From: Eubacterium sp.
GTDB taxonomy: Bacteria > Bacillota > Clostridia > Lachnospirales > Lachnospiraceae
NCBI GenBank assembly: GCA_022769325.1
Contig: JALEKC010000140.1
Location: 1-51,451 of the forward strand
DNA: 51,451 nt
Direction: 5' to 3'
The position numbers and the translations under genes are program-made. This document shows, piece by piece, positions 38,236 through 48,747 of this stretch (its first letter is position 1; every line of letters starts with the position of its first letter). The notes below the pieces were generated by a model. That model worked only from the letters and a program-made list of their open reading frames with translations. It was not told where the DNA came from and did no database searches.

Positions 38236-40626
38236 TTATTCTCCCGGAGTATCATTCACATCCTGGGTAATTTTGAAAGACCTATAAGAATCGATATCGC
38301 CGTCTCCTACAAAATAGGTCTGACCAGCTGTCAATTCTACACTTTCATATCCTAAATTATTTCCGTTTGCATCATAGAAACTTACGGAACTATTACTATT
38401 ATTGATGGTATACTTTCCTGTCGCTTTCGGTACGAATTTGAATGCACTATAGGTGTCATTTTCATATCCGGATACATAGGTTTTCTGCAGGTAGTATGAA
38501 GAGCCATCTGCAGATGCCTGATATGTAGTATCCTTTGCAGCGGCATAAGTACAAGAATACGTATCTGATGCATTCTGGCTTACTACAGTCTCTGTTACCA
38601 TTGTCTGTACAGGAGCATTTGCCACGTTGGCAGTTGCCGTAAATTTCTTCACGGTTTTGGTTTCTGTATAAGTCACAGTTCCACCATTGAACCAGTCATA
38701 GGTACCAGTGCGTGTTGTGTCACCATAATAACTTGTTTCACCGGATTCCAATGCATAATTTCCGGCTTTCAAATAGATATTGGCACCATATCCCAGTCTC
38801 TCGTGATTGGAGTACCATGTCACATCACTCAAAGAAATGTTTTTGTCATTTGTCACCAATGCAACTTTATAAAGTGGCAATGTGATGTCAAATCCGGATT
38901 TAGATACGCTTAAATCTTGTTTGTAAAGATAATTTACAGCTTTTGCATTATCAGAATAATCACTATCGTCATTGTAGCTTGCTTCGATATCATAAGTACC
39001 CGCAGAAACGGTTGCAGAATAAGCACCATCTTTGTCTGTAGTAGTACTTGTGTATGTCATATAACGATCGGCGCGATTCTTATTGTCATATGAAATTTCA
39101 GCATTTGGAATGGCATTTCCAGCTGCATCTTTTACCATACCTACAATAGATACACCTTGTGCTACATGGATAACAACCGGAATATCACATGCCAATGCGG
39201 CATTATTCCTATCCACCACATGAAGGGTAACGGTATAGTTACCAGCTGCTACAAGGCGCGCACTGATTTCTCCATCATCGGAAGAACCATCGGATTCCAC
39301 ATCTGTAAATTTAGCTGCAGCACCGGTATCCCCAACGATAGTATATCGATAACTACCGCTTCCACCAACAACCGTTGGTTCTACATATACATTGTTACCC
39401 TCTGAAGTAGTAGCCAATGTGTAAACCGGATTTGCTGCACCAACAATCTTGTCCTTCGCTCCAACCAGGAAAGTGATGGTTTTTGTCATGGTATTACCCA
39501 TCTCATCTTTTGCTGTCATGGTAGCAACTGTAGTTCCAGATGCAGAAGGAGTTCCTTTGACATAAATGGAATTTCCTTTTACTTCATATGTAAGTCCGGC
39601 TGGAAGTCCGGTCAATGTATAAGAAGAATATCCATCTTCATAGAAGCCAAAGGACTTTGTATCATATTCATTTACTTCCCAGGTAGAAATGGCATCTGCA
39701 GTATATGCACACAAAGGCTCAGAATATTTTTTCTCCATAGATTTTACGGAACCAGGAAGAACCGGAATTGTAACTTTTACATAAGTATTGGTACTAATGC
39801 GATTGTCGCTGTTTACAACAATGGTATAATTTTTGTTATCCGCTGTTGTCATACTGTCAATCTTCAACTGACGATTGTAAGCACCATCAACATTTGCCTT
39901 ATTACTTACCTGAACATTTCCTGCGCTCAATGCCATAGCACGGTCCAAAGAGAACGTGATGGTCTGTGCATTCTGGACATCCATTGCTACAAGATTGATA
40001 TTATTTTTTACAGTCACTTTGCAAGTTGCTTTTTTACCGGAACCATCGGCAGCTTTTGCTGTAATTGTGGTTGTACCGGCAGCTTTTGCAGTCACTTTAC
40101 CCTTGGAAGAAACAACGGCAACTTTTTTATTGGAAGATGTCCAGTCAATCTTTGTGCTGGTATTCTTCGTAGGAGTTGCTTTTGCTTTCAACTGCTTTGT
40201 CTCTCCGATGGAAAGGCTTGCACGCTTTACATTTAATGTCACTTTTTTGATGGCTGCTTTCTTTACAACCACACGAATGCTTGCTTTTTTATTTTTTGCT
40301 TTTTTGGAAATTACCGTAATTTTAGTTTTTCCCGGTTTTACACCTTTTACAACACCTTTGCTATTTACGGATGCAATCTTACTATTTGCTGATTTGTAAG
40401 ATACTTTTTTGTTGGCACTCTTATTGGGAGATACCGTAACCTGACTGGACAGTTTCACTTTCTTTCCTTTGGCAATATAAGCCACTTTGCCGGATGGAGA
40501 AGTAACTGTCACTTTTTTTACTTTAACTTTAGCTGCAGATGCTTCTGGAGCAGCGACGGCTGTCATGCCCAAAACCATTGCTAAAGATAAAGTGCCTGTC
40601 AAAGCCTTTTTCACGAACTTTCTCAT
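38236..40626 (-). CDS. Secreted multidomain protein with two BIG2-like domains, Ig-like and carboxypeptidase-regulatory-like modules
   Basis: Signal peptide; VSYKSANSKIASVNSKGVVKGVKPGKTKITV; IDWTSSNKKVAVVSSKGKVTAKAAGTTTITAKA; VSIVGMVKDAAGNAIPNAEISYDNKN. Confidence 0.85.
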   Translation of the reverse strand: MRKFVKKALTGTLSLAMVLGMTAVAAPEASAAKVKVKKVTVTSPSGKVAYIAKGKKVKLSSQVTVSPNKSANKKVSYKSANSKIASVNSKGVVKGVKPGKTKITVISKKAKNKKASIRVVVKKAAIKKVTLNVKRASLSIGETKQLKAKATPTKNTSTKIDWTSSNKKVAVVSSKGKVTAKAAGTTTITAKAADGSGKKATCKVTVKNNINLVAMDVQNAQTITFSLDRAMALSAGNVQVSNKANVDGAYNRQLKIDSMTTADNKNYTIVVNSDNRISTNTYVKVTIPVLPGSVKSMEKKYSEPLCAYTADAISTWEVNEYDTKSFGFYEDGYSSYTLTGLPAGLTYEVKGNSIYVKGTPSASGTTVATMTAKDEMGNTMTKTITFLVGAKDKIVGAANPVYTLATTSEGNNVYVEPTVVGGSGSYRYTIVGDTGAAAKFTDVESDGSSDDGEISARLVAAGNYTVTLHVVDRNNAALACDIPVVIHVAQGVSIVGMVKDAAGNAIPNAEISYDNKNRADRYMTYTSTTTDKDGAYSATVSAGTYDIEASYNDDSDYSDNAKAVNYLYKQDLSVSKSGFDITLPLYKVALVTNDKNISLSDVTWYSNHERLGYGANIYLKAGNYALESGETSYYGDTTRTGTYDWFNGGTVTYTETKTVKKFTATANVANAPVQTMVTETVVSQNASDTYSCTYAAAKDTTYQASADGSSYYLQKTYVSGYENDTYSAFKFVPKATGKYTINNSNSSVSFYDANGNNLGYESVELTAGQTYFVGDGDIDSYRSFKITQDVNDTPGE

Positions 40627-40703
40627 ATTGAAGTTCCCCCTTATCTTTTATTCTGTGGTTACCCACACCGAAAAGTATAACATCTTTTGACTGGCTTTGC
40701 AAC

Positions 40704-41261
40704 CTACATATTATACATAAATACAATTTGGTTTCGAATTTCTTCTGCCTTTTCTTCGGATACCAGTTTGCGAATGAGCTGGAAACCAAATTCCATGGAA
40801 GTACCAAGCCCCCGGCTTGTAATTACATTTCCGTCTACCACCACCGGTTCCTCCACTACTTCTGCACCGATTAATTTATCTTCAAATCCTGGATAACAGG
40901 TCGCCCTTTTTCCTTCCAAAATTCCACATTTTCCAAGAACCGACGGGGCTGCACAGATAGCTGCTACAATCTTCCCATCCCGATTCATTTGTTTTAATGC
41001 CCCGGTCACTGCCACATCCACTCCGAGATTCATGGTTCCCGGCATTCCCCCCGGAATGATAATGGCATCTTCTTCTTTTAATTGAATATGGGATAATTTG
41101 GTATCCATGACAACGGAGATACCATGGGATCCGGTCACTGTCATTTCATCATTGATGGAAACCAGTCGAATGTCTACACCGGCACGTTTCAATAAATCCA
41201 CCGTCATCAAGGCTTCCACTTCTTCATATCCGTTTGCAAATAACATGACTGCTTTTTTCAT
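40704..41261 (-). CDS. DJ-1/PfpI family protein
   Basis: MLFANGYEEVEALMTVDLLKRAG, AAICAAPSVLGKCG. Confidence 0.93.
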   Translation of the reverse strand: MKKAVMLFANGYEEVEALMTVDLLKRAGVDIRLVSINDEMTVTGSHGISVVMDTKLSHIQLKEEDAIIIPGGMPGTMNLGVDVAVTGALKQMNRDGKIVAAICAAPSVLGKCGILEGKRATCYPGFEDKLIGAEVVEEPVVVDGNVITSRGLGTSMEFGFQLIRKLVSEEKAEEIRNQIVFMYNM

Positions 41262-41280
41262 CTTCTTTTCCTCCTGAAAT

Positions 41281-42243
41281 CTATATTTTCTTTATTTTAT
41301 TTACAATTTCTTCTTCTATCTCCTCTGCCAAAAAAGTCTTCGGTATGGGAGCAAAAAAATGACCTTCGGATATCTTTTCGAATGGCCTGTCAAGTTTTGG
41401 AAAAACCAATTCATAGGCATGTAAAAGCTGCCATGGCACCCCGGGATAACCACCTCCATATTTGGTATCCCCCAGGATAGGATGTCCCAGACTGCTCAAA
41501 TGACTTCGAATCTGATGTGGCTTTCCTGTCATCAAATGAACTCTTAAAAGGGTCATTTTTTTGGCTGTCACAAGGGGTTCATAGCCCGTTTTTATAAAAG
41601 AACTCCCCTTTTTTTCTTCTTGAAATATCTTCACGGTATTGGTTTTCGAATCTTTCAAAAGATAGCCTTCCACCACCTTGGATTCTGTCATCCTTCCTTT
41701 CACAATGGCTAGATAATATTTTTCAATTTCCCGCCTCCGGAATAATTCTGACATTTTCTGCAGGGCCGCAAGGGTTTTTCCCGCCACAACAATCCCACTT
41801 GTATTGCGGTCCAGACGATTACAAATTCCCGGGGAAAATCCCGGCTCACATCCCACATATTGCTGTAGTAGCTCTACGAGACTTTCGTCCTCCGGCCGCG
41901 CTTTTTGTGAAAGCAGCCCCGCCGGTTTATTGATAAGAAGAATCTGTTCATCTTCGTAGATAATGGGAAAAGCCGCTTTGGCAACTTTTGCTGCTTTCAT
42001 TGTTTTCTCTCTCCGGATTGTTTCCCCACAAAATTTTTCAAGGGTTTCCTCGGAAAAAAACAAAGTAATCACATCTCCCAGTTCCAGTTTTTCATTGCCC
42101 AGGGCCTTTTTCCCATTTAATGTTATATTTTTTTTTCGAAGCATTTTATACAAAAAGCTTTTGGATGCCTCACACAAATATTTTTGCAAGAACTTGTCCA
42201 AACGCTGTCCGCATTGATTGGTGGTAATCTCTATCTGCCGCAC
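41281..42243 (-). CDS. RluA/RluD family pseudouridine synthase with S4 domain
   Basis: GICNRLDRNTSGIVVAGKT, LMTGKPHQIRSHLSSLGHPILGDTKYGG. Confidence 0.92.
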   Translation of the reverse strand: MRQIEITTNQCGQRLDKFLQKYLCEASKSFLYKMLRKKNITLNGKKALGNEKLELGDVITLFFSEETLEKFCGETIRREKTMKAAKVAKAAFPIIYEDEQILLINKPAGLLSQKARPEDESLVELLQQYVGCEPGFSPGICNRLDRNTSGIVVAGKTLAALQKMSELFRRREIEKYYLAIVKGRMTESKVVEGYLLKDSKTNTVKIFQEEKKGSSFIKTGYEPLVTAKKMTLLRVHLMTGKPHQIRSHLSSLGHPILGDTKYGGGYPGVPWQLLHAYELVFPKLDRPFEKISEGHFFAPIPKTFLAEEIEEEIVNKIKKI

Positions 42244-42261
42244 GTATCCTTCCCTTTCTTC

Positions 42262-42837
42262 TTATACTGCTATCACAAGCAAATCATGTACTACCTTTTC
42301 CTGCACGGAATCCTTTTCCGTTGTAGTGGGATTTCCCTGCTTTTTTAACCTATCATAGAAGGCTTTTTCGCTATCCAGAAGATGGACCTGATATCCCCGG
42401 GAAGAAGCAGAAATTGTCTCCTTGAGATAGGTCTTGACATAATCATCCTCCATCTTTTTGTTTCCTTTGATTCCATATACATTTTTATTCATAACAATCA
42501 CAAAATCAAGTGCCATTACTTTTTCCGTGGACGTAAATACATAATCTGTCAAAAGGTCTGCCCCTTCCGGTAAAGCTCCTTTCATACGGTCAAACTGCTC
42601 TTTTCCCACAGAATGTCTGGGCATCATAAGTACCAAGGCAATTACCCGCTTGGCCGCCGGCAATACCATTAAGATTCCCAGAACCGTAAATAGATTGGCA
42701 CGGGTTTTATGCACAAGCAAACCAACGAAAAATAATCCGATACCGATTGCCACAAAAAGAAGCAGCATCCCAAATTGAAATTTCTTCTGTTTTCTGATAT
42801 AACCAAACTGACCTTTGGTTCCTTTCCATCGTTCCAT
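42262..42837 (-). CDS. Hypothetical membrane protein
   Basis: 191 aa with two N-terminal hydrophobic segments and a soluble C-terminal domain. Confidence 0.7.
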   Translation of the reverse strand: MERWKGTKGQFGYIRKQKKFQFGMLLLFVAIGIGLFFVGLLVHKTRANLFTVLGILMVLPAAKRVIALVLMMPRHSVGKEQFDRMKGALPEGADLLTDYVFTSTEKVMALDFVIVMNKNVYGIKGNKKMEDDYVKTYLKETISASSRGYQVHLLDSEKAFYDRLKKQGNPTTTEKDSVQEKVVHDLLVIAV

Positions 42838-42865
42838 CCTGCATCCATCCTTTTCTAATCCTTGT

Positions 42866-43651
42866 CTATTGTTCCAGCCATTTTAATATATAATACGGAT
42901 TGATACTTATCTCTTTTCCGCCTATATCTACATAAATTCCAAAGTGCAAATGCACATCAAATTTGCCTTTTGTTCCTTCTTCTCCATATCCGGTATTTCC
43001 AAGATAGCCCAGTAAATCCCCGGCTTTTACCACATCTCCCACAGCCAGCCCCTGCCGGTATGAATCCAGATGTGCATAATACAAATAAGCACCATGGGTA
43101 CTCCGTATCCCGAGGCGATAACCACCAAGTTCCAGCCATCCCATTTTCTCCACAATTCCATCGCAAACGCTCACCGCAGGAAAATATCCGGGTTCATTAT
43201 TGGACGTCATTAAATCCACCCCTTCATGCCTGCGATTTCCGCCATAATTCCTTACCATATTCCATGAATTTTCATAGGAAACCGTCTCTCCATTTATCCC
43301 ATCATAACCCACGGGGAAACAACTCAAATCACTGAGCACGGTAGCATAAGCATCCTCCCAGCCGGACAAAATATCCGGATTCAGTTGCCAGGTAAAAAAG
43401 CATGGCACCCTTTGATACTTTTTGCTTTGTATCGAATAAATCTGCTGAAGAGCCAGTTTTCGATAATTGGTATTTTCTTCCTCCACCGGCAGTTCAAATG
43501 CCCGAAAAGATTCCATAGCTTCTTCAATTGGTACCGCATCTGCCGCCATCACTCCCGTCAATACCCATCTTGTTTCCATGGGAATCAGGAGAACACAGAG
43601 AGCCAGGACAAACCATGTCCTTCCCTTTTTTCTTTTTCTTTCCCGCCTCAT
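42866..43651 (-). CDS. M23 family metallopeptidase (LytM-type)
   Basis: RRHEGVDLMTSN and DVHLHFGIYVD. Confidence 0.9.
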   Translation of the reverse strand: MRRERKRKKGRTWFVLALCVLLIPMETRWVLTGVMAADAVPIEEAMESFRAFELPVEEENTNYRKLALQQIYSIQSKKYQRVPCFFTWQLNPDILSGWEDAYATVLSDLSCFPVGYDGINGETVSYENSWNMVRNYGGNRRHEGVDLMTSNNEPGYFPAVSVCDGIVEKMGWLELGGYRLGIRSTHGAYLYYAHLDSYRQGLAVGDVVKAGDLLGYLGNTGYGEEGTKGKFDVHLHFGIYVDIGGKEISINPYYILKWLEQ

Positions 43652-43689
43652 TACACACCTGCTTTTCCAGCCATTATCAGGCCTCCCTA

Positions 43690-44502
43690 TCAATAAGCCT
43701 CTATATCTACAACCTGCGCCGAATTAACATGGCAGGAAAGAACATCATCCGCAAAAGAAATAAATTTTTCCATACCATCGCTAACATAATAATCATATGT
43801 GGGTTCCTCTTCCTCTATGCCTAATGTATTGAGCAGATTGTTTTCTGCCAGAAGTAGTTTGAGAGATTTGGCCGTCTCATAAGCCGGATTTACCAATTTG
43901 ACATTTTCACCGATTTCACGGCCTATGGTCCGTTTCAAAAGAGGATAATGGGTACATCCTAAAATCAGGGAATCAATATCATATTCTTTGAATTCATGCA
44001 GATATCTTCCCGCAATATCCTCTGTCACCCGGTCTTCCCACAATCCCTCCTCCACAAGAGGAACAAATAGAGGGCATGCCTTACTGACCACCGTGATTTC
44101 GGGATTGATCTTATGAAGATATTTACTATAGACTCCACTTTTTATCGTGCTTTCTGTACCAATGATACCAATGTTATTGGTCCTTGTGGTATTGGCTGCC
44201 ATAATAGCTCCGGGTTCTACCACACCAATAATGGGAATATCCAAATCCGCCCGGATTTCATCCAAGGCAAGAGCACTGGCTGTATTGCAGGCAACCACAA
44301 TGGCCTTCACCTGCTTGGTCTGCAAAAAGCGGACAATCTGTTTACTATATTTGCATACTGTTTTCTGAGATTTGCTTCCATAGGGAACTCTCGCCGTATC
44401 TCCAAAATATACCAGACTCTCTGCCGGAAGCTGGCGCATAATCTCCTTTACAACCGTCAGCCCCCCTACTCCCGAATCAAAAACACCAATTGGTGCATTC
44501 AT
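43690..44502 (-). CDS. murI: Glutamate racemase
   Basis: MNAPIGVFDSGVGGLTVVKEI, VACNTASALAL, ILGCTHYPLLK; GGAGG upstream. Confidence 0.95.
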   Translation of the reverse strand: MNAPIGVFDSGVGGLTVVKEIMRQLPAESLVYFGDTARVPYGSKSQKTVCKYSKQIVRFLQTKQVKAIVVACNTASALALDEIRADLDIPIIGVVEPGAIMAANTTRTNNIGIIGTESTIKSGVYSKYLHKINPEITVVSKACPLFVPLVEEGLWEDRVTEDIAGRYLHEFKEYDIDSLILGCTHYPLLKRTIGREIGENVKLVNPAYETAKSLKLLLAENNLLNTLGIEEEEPTYDYYVSDGMEKFISFADDVLSCHVNSAQVVDIEAY

Positions 44503-44552
44503 ATTTATCCATCCTCCAATCCAAGGCAAGAAATTCGATTTCACACATAACA

Positions 44553-44597
44553 TTTTGTGCAAGCACAATGGTCCTTGTCGGATTTGTGCTACAAAAA
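44553..44597. repeat. Truncated second copy of the 17043-17087 palindromic sequence
   Basis: TTTTGTGCAAGCACAATGGTCCTTGTCGGATTTGTGCTACAAAAA vs TTTTCGTGCAAGCACGACGGTGTTTGTCGGGCTTGTGCTACAAAAA. Confidence 0.8.
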
Positions 44598-44626
44598 GGC
44601 CATGAAGGATTACTCCTTCCATGACC
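44593..44626 (-). terminator. Rho-independent terminator of the RND permease gene
   Basis: GGTCATGGAAGGAGTAATCCTTCATGGCC then TTTTT on the minus strand. Confidence 0.8.
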
Positions 44627-44661
44627 TCTTTATTATATTCTTTTTCTATTTTTGTTGCAAC

Positions 44662-47600
44662 CTATTTTTCGGATTTCTTTTGTGTCTCCAGCTCCGGCAC
44701 CAAATCCTTCTTTCGATTTAATATCGCATAGATACAAGGTACCACAAACAGCGTCAAAAGTGTACCATAAATCAATCCACCGATGGTTACGATTGCCATA
44801 GGACGAATCATATCCGAACCACTGTCGGAACTGACAATCATTGGTATCAATCCAAGAATCGTAGTCAGAGCCGTCATCATAATAGGACGAAGTCTTGTCT
44901 TTCCGGCTTCCACGATTGCCTCATATTTGGTAATTCCCTGTTGACGCAACTGGTTGATGTAATCTACCAGCACGATACCATTGTTTACAATGATACCGGA
45001 AAGCATGACAAATCCAATCAATGCAATGACACTTACTTCACTGCCGGAAATCCAGAGTCCCATAAATCCGCCGGTAAAGGCAAGAGGAATCGTAAATAGG
45101 ATGATAAATGGTGACAGCAGGGACTGAAATTGTGCTACCATAATCAAATACATAAAGATTACGCCCACAATAAACATCAATGCCACCTGATTTATGGATT
45201 CATTGATTGTCTCATCTTCTCCGGTAAATTCCAATTCATAGCCGGAAGGAAGTTTGTAATCATCCAGAACTTTATGAACTTCCGTACTTACAAGACCTAC
45301 ATTGTAATCATCTCCCAACGTAAGGGACACGGTCATAAATCTCGTCTGACTGATCCGATTGATGGAAGATGGTGTGTCTGCCATACTAAAGTCTGCAATC
45401 TTGGACAGTTTTACCTTCTTGGTCTTTTGCGTCTGGGAATCGGTATACTCAATCGACATTTTTTCAAGGTCGCTCCGGTTCAGTTTTTCATCTTTTTCAT
45501 CACTTACAAAAACATCCAGATCTTCGGTATCCGTAGACAATGTTGTCACCGATGACGCATCCTTGATACGGGCATTGATTTGCTGGAATACTTGCGCCAC
45601 GGTAAGCGAATATTCCATGGCTTTGTCTTTTTTCACCGTGATACGCAATTCCTGACTGGCATCTTCCATTCCATTGGTAACTTCCGTAATTCCCTCGACA
45701 CCTTCCACCTTTTTCATAATCTCTTCGGAAATCTGCTGCAATTTATCCAAATCTTTTCCTTTGATACGCATGGTGATTCCGGCACCAAACATAGAACTCA
45801 TATCCATTGCCGAAGCCTCGATGGATACATCGCAAGGGATATCCTTCACTTTTTCTTCCATGTCTTTTTTGATATCCTTGTTGGAACGCTTATTCTCTTC
45901 CTTCAAAAGAATATAAACGGATATATTGTCAGAGCCTCCGGACATGGAAGACATCATTCCGCCGCCACCGGACATGGCACCTACAGTCTCCACTCCATCC
46001 ACTTTCATAAACTGCTCCATGATTTTATTGGAATTATCATACAATTCCTGCTGACTCATGGTATCATTATCCTCTGGAATGGAAATGGTAGCCGTCATCT
46101 GTGTGCTTCGCATCTCCGGCATAAAAGCTGTTCCCTTCGCTACCGAGAGTACCGCAAATAGTACCAGCAATGCCAGGGCACCAAGCAATACAAAGATTTT
46201 CTTATGAAGCAGTATCCGCAACACTTTTCCATATATATTTTGAATTATTACAATGATTTTGTTTGGTTTGGATTTTGCTCTGCGAAGCAATCCCTGGGAC
46301 ATGGCTGGCACCAGTGTCAAAGCCACTACCAGACTGGCCAGCAGGGAATATGCCAGCGTAAGCGCCAAATCCGTAAACAATTGTCTTGTAATTCCTTCCG
46401 TAAATACAATTGGCGCAAAGACGCATATGGTTGTTAGGGTGGATGCCAAAATAGCTCCTCCAACCTGCTTTGCTCCCTCAATAGAGGCTTCTTTGATACC
46501 ATATCCCTCTTCATTGCGGAGTCGGAATATATTTTCAATGACAACTACGGAGTTATCCACCAGCATACCAACTCCCAGCGCAAGACCGGAAAGAGAAATT
46601 ACATTTAAGGTTACTCCGCTAAAATACATCAATACCACTGCGGCCACCACACTCAACGGTATGGAACAGGCCACAATCAACGTTGGTTTCCAATCTTTTA
46701 AGAACAAAAGCAAAATGAGGATAGAGAACAACGCACCAAATATGAGATTATTTACCACGGAATCTACCACCAGGTCGATATAAAGTCCCTGGTTCATAAG
46801 AATGGTAGTATGTAATCCCTCATTGTCCTGTTCCAATTTTTCCAGACGGTCTGCCAGACGATTGGTCACATCACCGGTAGAATATCCTGTGGCTTTTTCC
46901 ATGACAACAGCCACTGCCGGATTTCCATTGACCATGGTATAAACATCCTCTGAATTATCTGTCACTGCAATATCTGCCACATCGGAAAGGCGAATGGGGT
47001 CCAAATCATCCAGTCCCATATCACAAATCACAAGATTTTCAATATCTTCCTGGCTCTCAACTTTCTCACCAACTTTCACCAGATAGGAAACATCCTTATC
47101 GGTGATATAACCTGCCGGCATATCAAAGTTTTCCGCCTTCAAAATATTTTCTACCATTGACTTGGTAATAATCTTTTTGAGATTGGAACCATCTTTTGTG
47201 GTCTTTTTATTGTCCTTTAACTGTTTTTCCGCTTCATCTAATTTACTTTCTCCGTCATTCACCTGTACTTCTGCCACACTCAATTTAATAGCTGCCAGAA
47301 CTTTTTGTTTATTAATCTCATTTTTTGCCTCTTCTACGGAGATTTGACCTTTTTCTAATTTATCTTTTGCCTCCAGCAATTTTTCTTTGCCTTCGGCCAC
47401 TTTTTTCTTACCACTGGTCAGCTGTTTTTTGCTTGTTGCCAATTTCTTTTCCTGGGTATTGATGGTTTGCATCCCTTCCTGGGCTTTCGTCAATCCAGCT
47501 TCCACCTCTGCCACCTTACCCGGCAGATCCTCTTGGGAAATTCCCTGCTCTGTCAATTTTTGCTGCATCACATTTAATTGTGAATTCACTGCATCCAACT

Positions 47601-48624
47601 GACCTTTCAGTTCTGCATTTTCTCCCACTGCTGCCAACTGGGTCTCCAATGCCTGTTTCTGCTGCGTCAATGCAGTCAGACTAGCCTGTAACTGCGTCAA
47701 AGATGTTTTTGTCGATGTCAAAGTCTTAATGGTAGCTTCCAGACTTGCTTTTTGTGTACTAAGCTGAGCCTGGCCGGATTTCAATTCTTTCTCTGCCTTC
47801 GCCAATTCCTTTTCCTTTGACTCAATAGTTTTTAAATTCGTATTGATAGTTTCCAGGGTTTTTTTCATCTTCTCCGAGGATTTATCTAATTTTGCCTCCC
47901 CCTTGGCAAGCTGATCCGCTGTCTGATTTTGCTTATCCGTCAGCGTCTCTTTTCCATCCTGGATTTTGTCTTTATTTTTCTCAATTTTTTCGGAAGCATC
48001 CTGCAGTTTTCCATCAATGGCATCCTGAACCTTCTGGTTCATAGCCTTGAGTTTGTCTTCCTGAATAATAACTTCCACTTTTTTATCCACTTCACCGGAG
48101 GTCGAAACAGAAGCTACTCCTTCTACATTTTCCAGATCCGGAATAATATCATTTTTCGCTTTTTCCGTAACCTGGATACTATCCATATTATCATAGTCAA
48201 GGGAAGCAACCATAATCGGCATCATATCCGGATTCATCTTCATAATAGTAGGACTACCGATGGTATCATCCCATTGGGCCGATACCATATCCAGACTCTC
48301 CCGCATGTCAATGGTTGCGGTATTCATGTCAGTATTTTCATTAAATTCCAAGATAACCACAGACATATTGCTATTCGATACAGATGAAACTTCTTTCATA
48401 TTGGTAATACTTGCCATAGCCTGTTCCACCGGTTTTGTCACAGCAGACTCTACCTCTTCCGGACTGGCTCCCGGATAAGTGGTCATAACAATGGCATAAG
48501 GAAATTCCATATCCGGCATCAAATCCGTGCTCATGTTGCTGATAGACAAAAAACCAAGAATAAGCACCAAAACAACTGCCACTAAGACAGTATATGGCTT
48601 TCTTACACTATATTTTGATAACAT
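44662..48624 (-). CDS. AcrB/HAE1-like RND efflux permease with a large coiled-coil insertion
   Basis: 1320 aa; YPGASPEEVESAVTKPVEQAM, LGMLVDNSVVVIENIFRLR, LSGIIVNNGIVLVDYINQLR; residues ~196-488 are Lys/Glu/Gln-rich coiled coil. Confidence 0.93.
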   Translation of the reverse strand: MLSKYSVRKPYTVLVAVVLVLILGFLSISNMSTDLMPDMEFPYAIVMTTYPGASPEEVESAVTKPVEQAMASITNMKEVSSVSNSNMSVVILEFNENTDMNTATIDMRESLDMVSAQWDDTIGSPTIMKMNPDMMPIMVASLDYDNMDSIQVTEKAKNDIIPDLENVEGVASVSTSGEVDKKVEVIIQEDKLKAMNQKVQDAIDGKLQDASEKIEKNKDKIQDGKETLTDKQNQTADQLAKGEAKLDKSSEKMKKTLETINTNLKTIESKEKELAKAEKELKSGQAQLSTQKASLEATIKTLTSTKTSLTQLQASLTALTQQKQALETQLAAVGENAELKGQLDAVNSQLNVMQQKLTEQGISQEDLPGKVAEVEAGLTKAQEGMQTINTQEKKLATSKKQLTSGKKKVAEGKEKLLEAKDKLEKGQISVEEAKNEINKQKVLAAIKLSVAEVQVNDGESKLDEAEKQLKDNKKTTKDGSNLKKIITKSMVENILKAENFDMPAGYITDKDVSYLVKVGEKVESQEDIENLVICDMGLDDLDPIRLSDVADIAVTDNSEDVYTMVNGNPAVAVVMEKATGYSTGDVTNRLADRLEKLEQDNEGLHTTILMNQGLYIDLVVDSVVNNLIFGALFSILILLLFLKDWKPTLIVACSIPLSVVAAVVLMYFSGVTLNVISLSGLALGVGMLVDNSVVVIENIFRLRNEEGYGIKEASIEGAKQVGGAILASTLTTICVFAPIVFTEGITRQLFTDLALTLAYSLLASLVVALTLVPAMSQGLLRRAKSKPNKIIVIIQNIYGKVLRILLHKKIFVLLGALALLVLFAVLSVAKGTAFMPEMRSTQMTATISIPEDNDTMSQQELYDNSNKIMEQFMKVDGVETVGAMSGGGGMMSSMSGGSDNISVYILLKEENKRSNKDIKKDMEEKVKDIPCDVSIEASAMDMSSMFGAGITMRIKGKDLDKLQQISEEIMKKVEGVEGITEVTNGMEDASQELRITVKKDKAMEYSLTVAQVFQQINARIKDASSVTTLSTDTEDLDVFVSDEKDEKLNRSDLEKMSIEYTDSQTQKTKKVKLSKIADFSMADTPSSINRISQTRFMTVSLTLGDDYNVGLVSTEVHKVLDDYKLPSGYELEFTGEDETINESINQVALMFIVGVIFMYLIMVAQFQSLLSPFIILFTIPLAFTGGFMGLWISGSEVSVIALIGFVMLSGIIVNNGIVLVDYINQLRQQGITKYEAIVEAGKTRLRPIMMTALTTILGLIPMIVSSDSGSDMIRPMAIVTIGGLIYGTLLTLFVVPCIYAILNRKKDLVPELETQKKSEK

Positions 48625-48747
48625 CGTATCCCTCCTTAAATCAATTGAACATAATTATTTAACCACGTTAAGTTTTGTCGTTTAGTTTTAGAGTATAGCA
48701 CATTCTTTCTGTTTGTCAATACGATTCTTATACTTTTTGCGAAAGTG

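Noticed and set aside
44503-44622. N-terminal extension of the murI ORF
   Set aside because: It starts inside the upstream terminator hairpin and runs through the repeat. MNAPIGVFDSGVGG at 44502 has the RBS and conserved start.
45130-48478. Many plus-strand ORFs antisense to the RND permease
   Set aside because: Shadow frames of a confidently identified coding gene, with no recognisable family.
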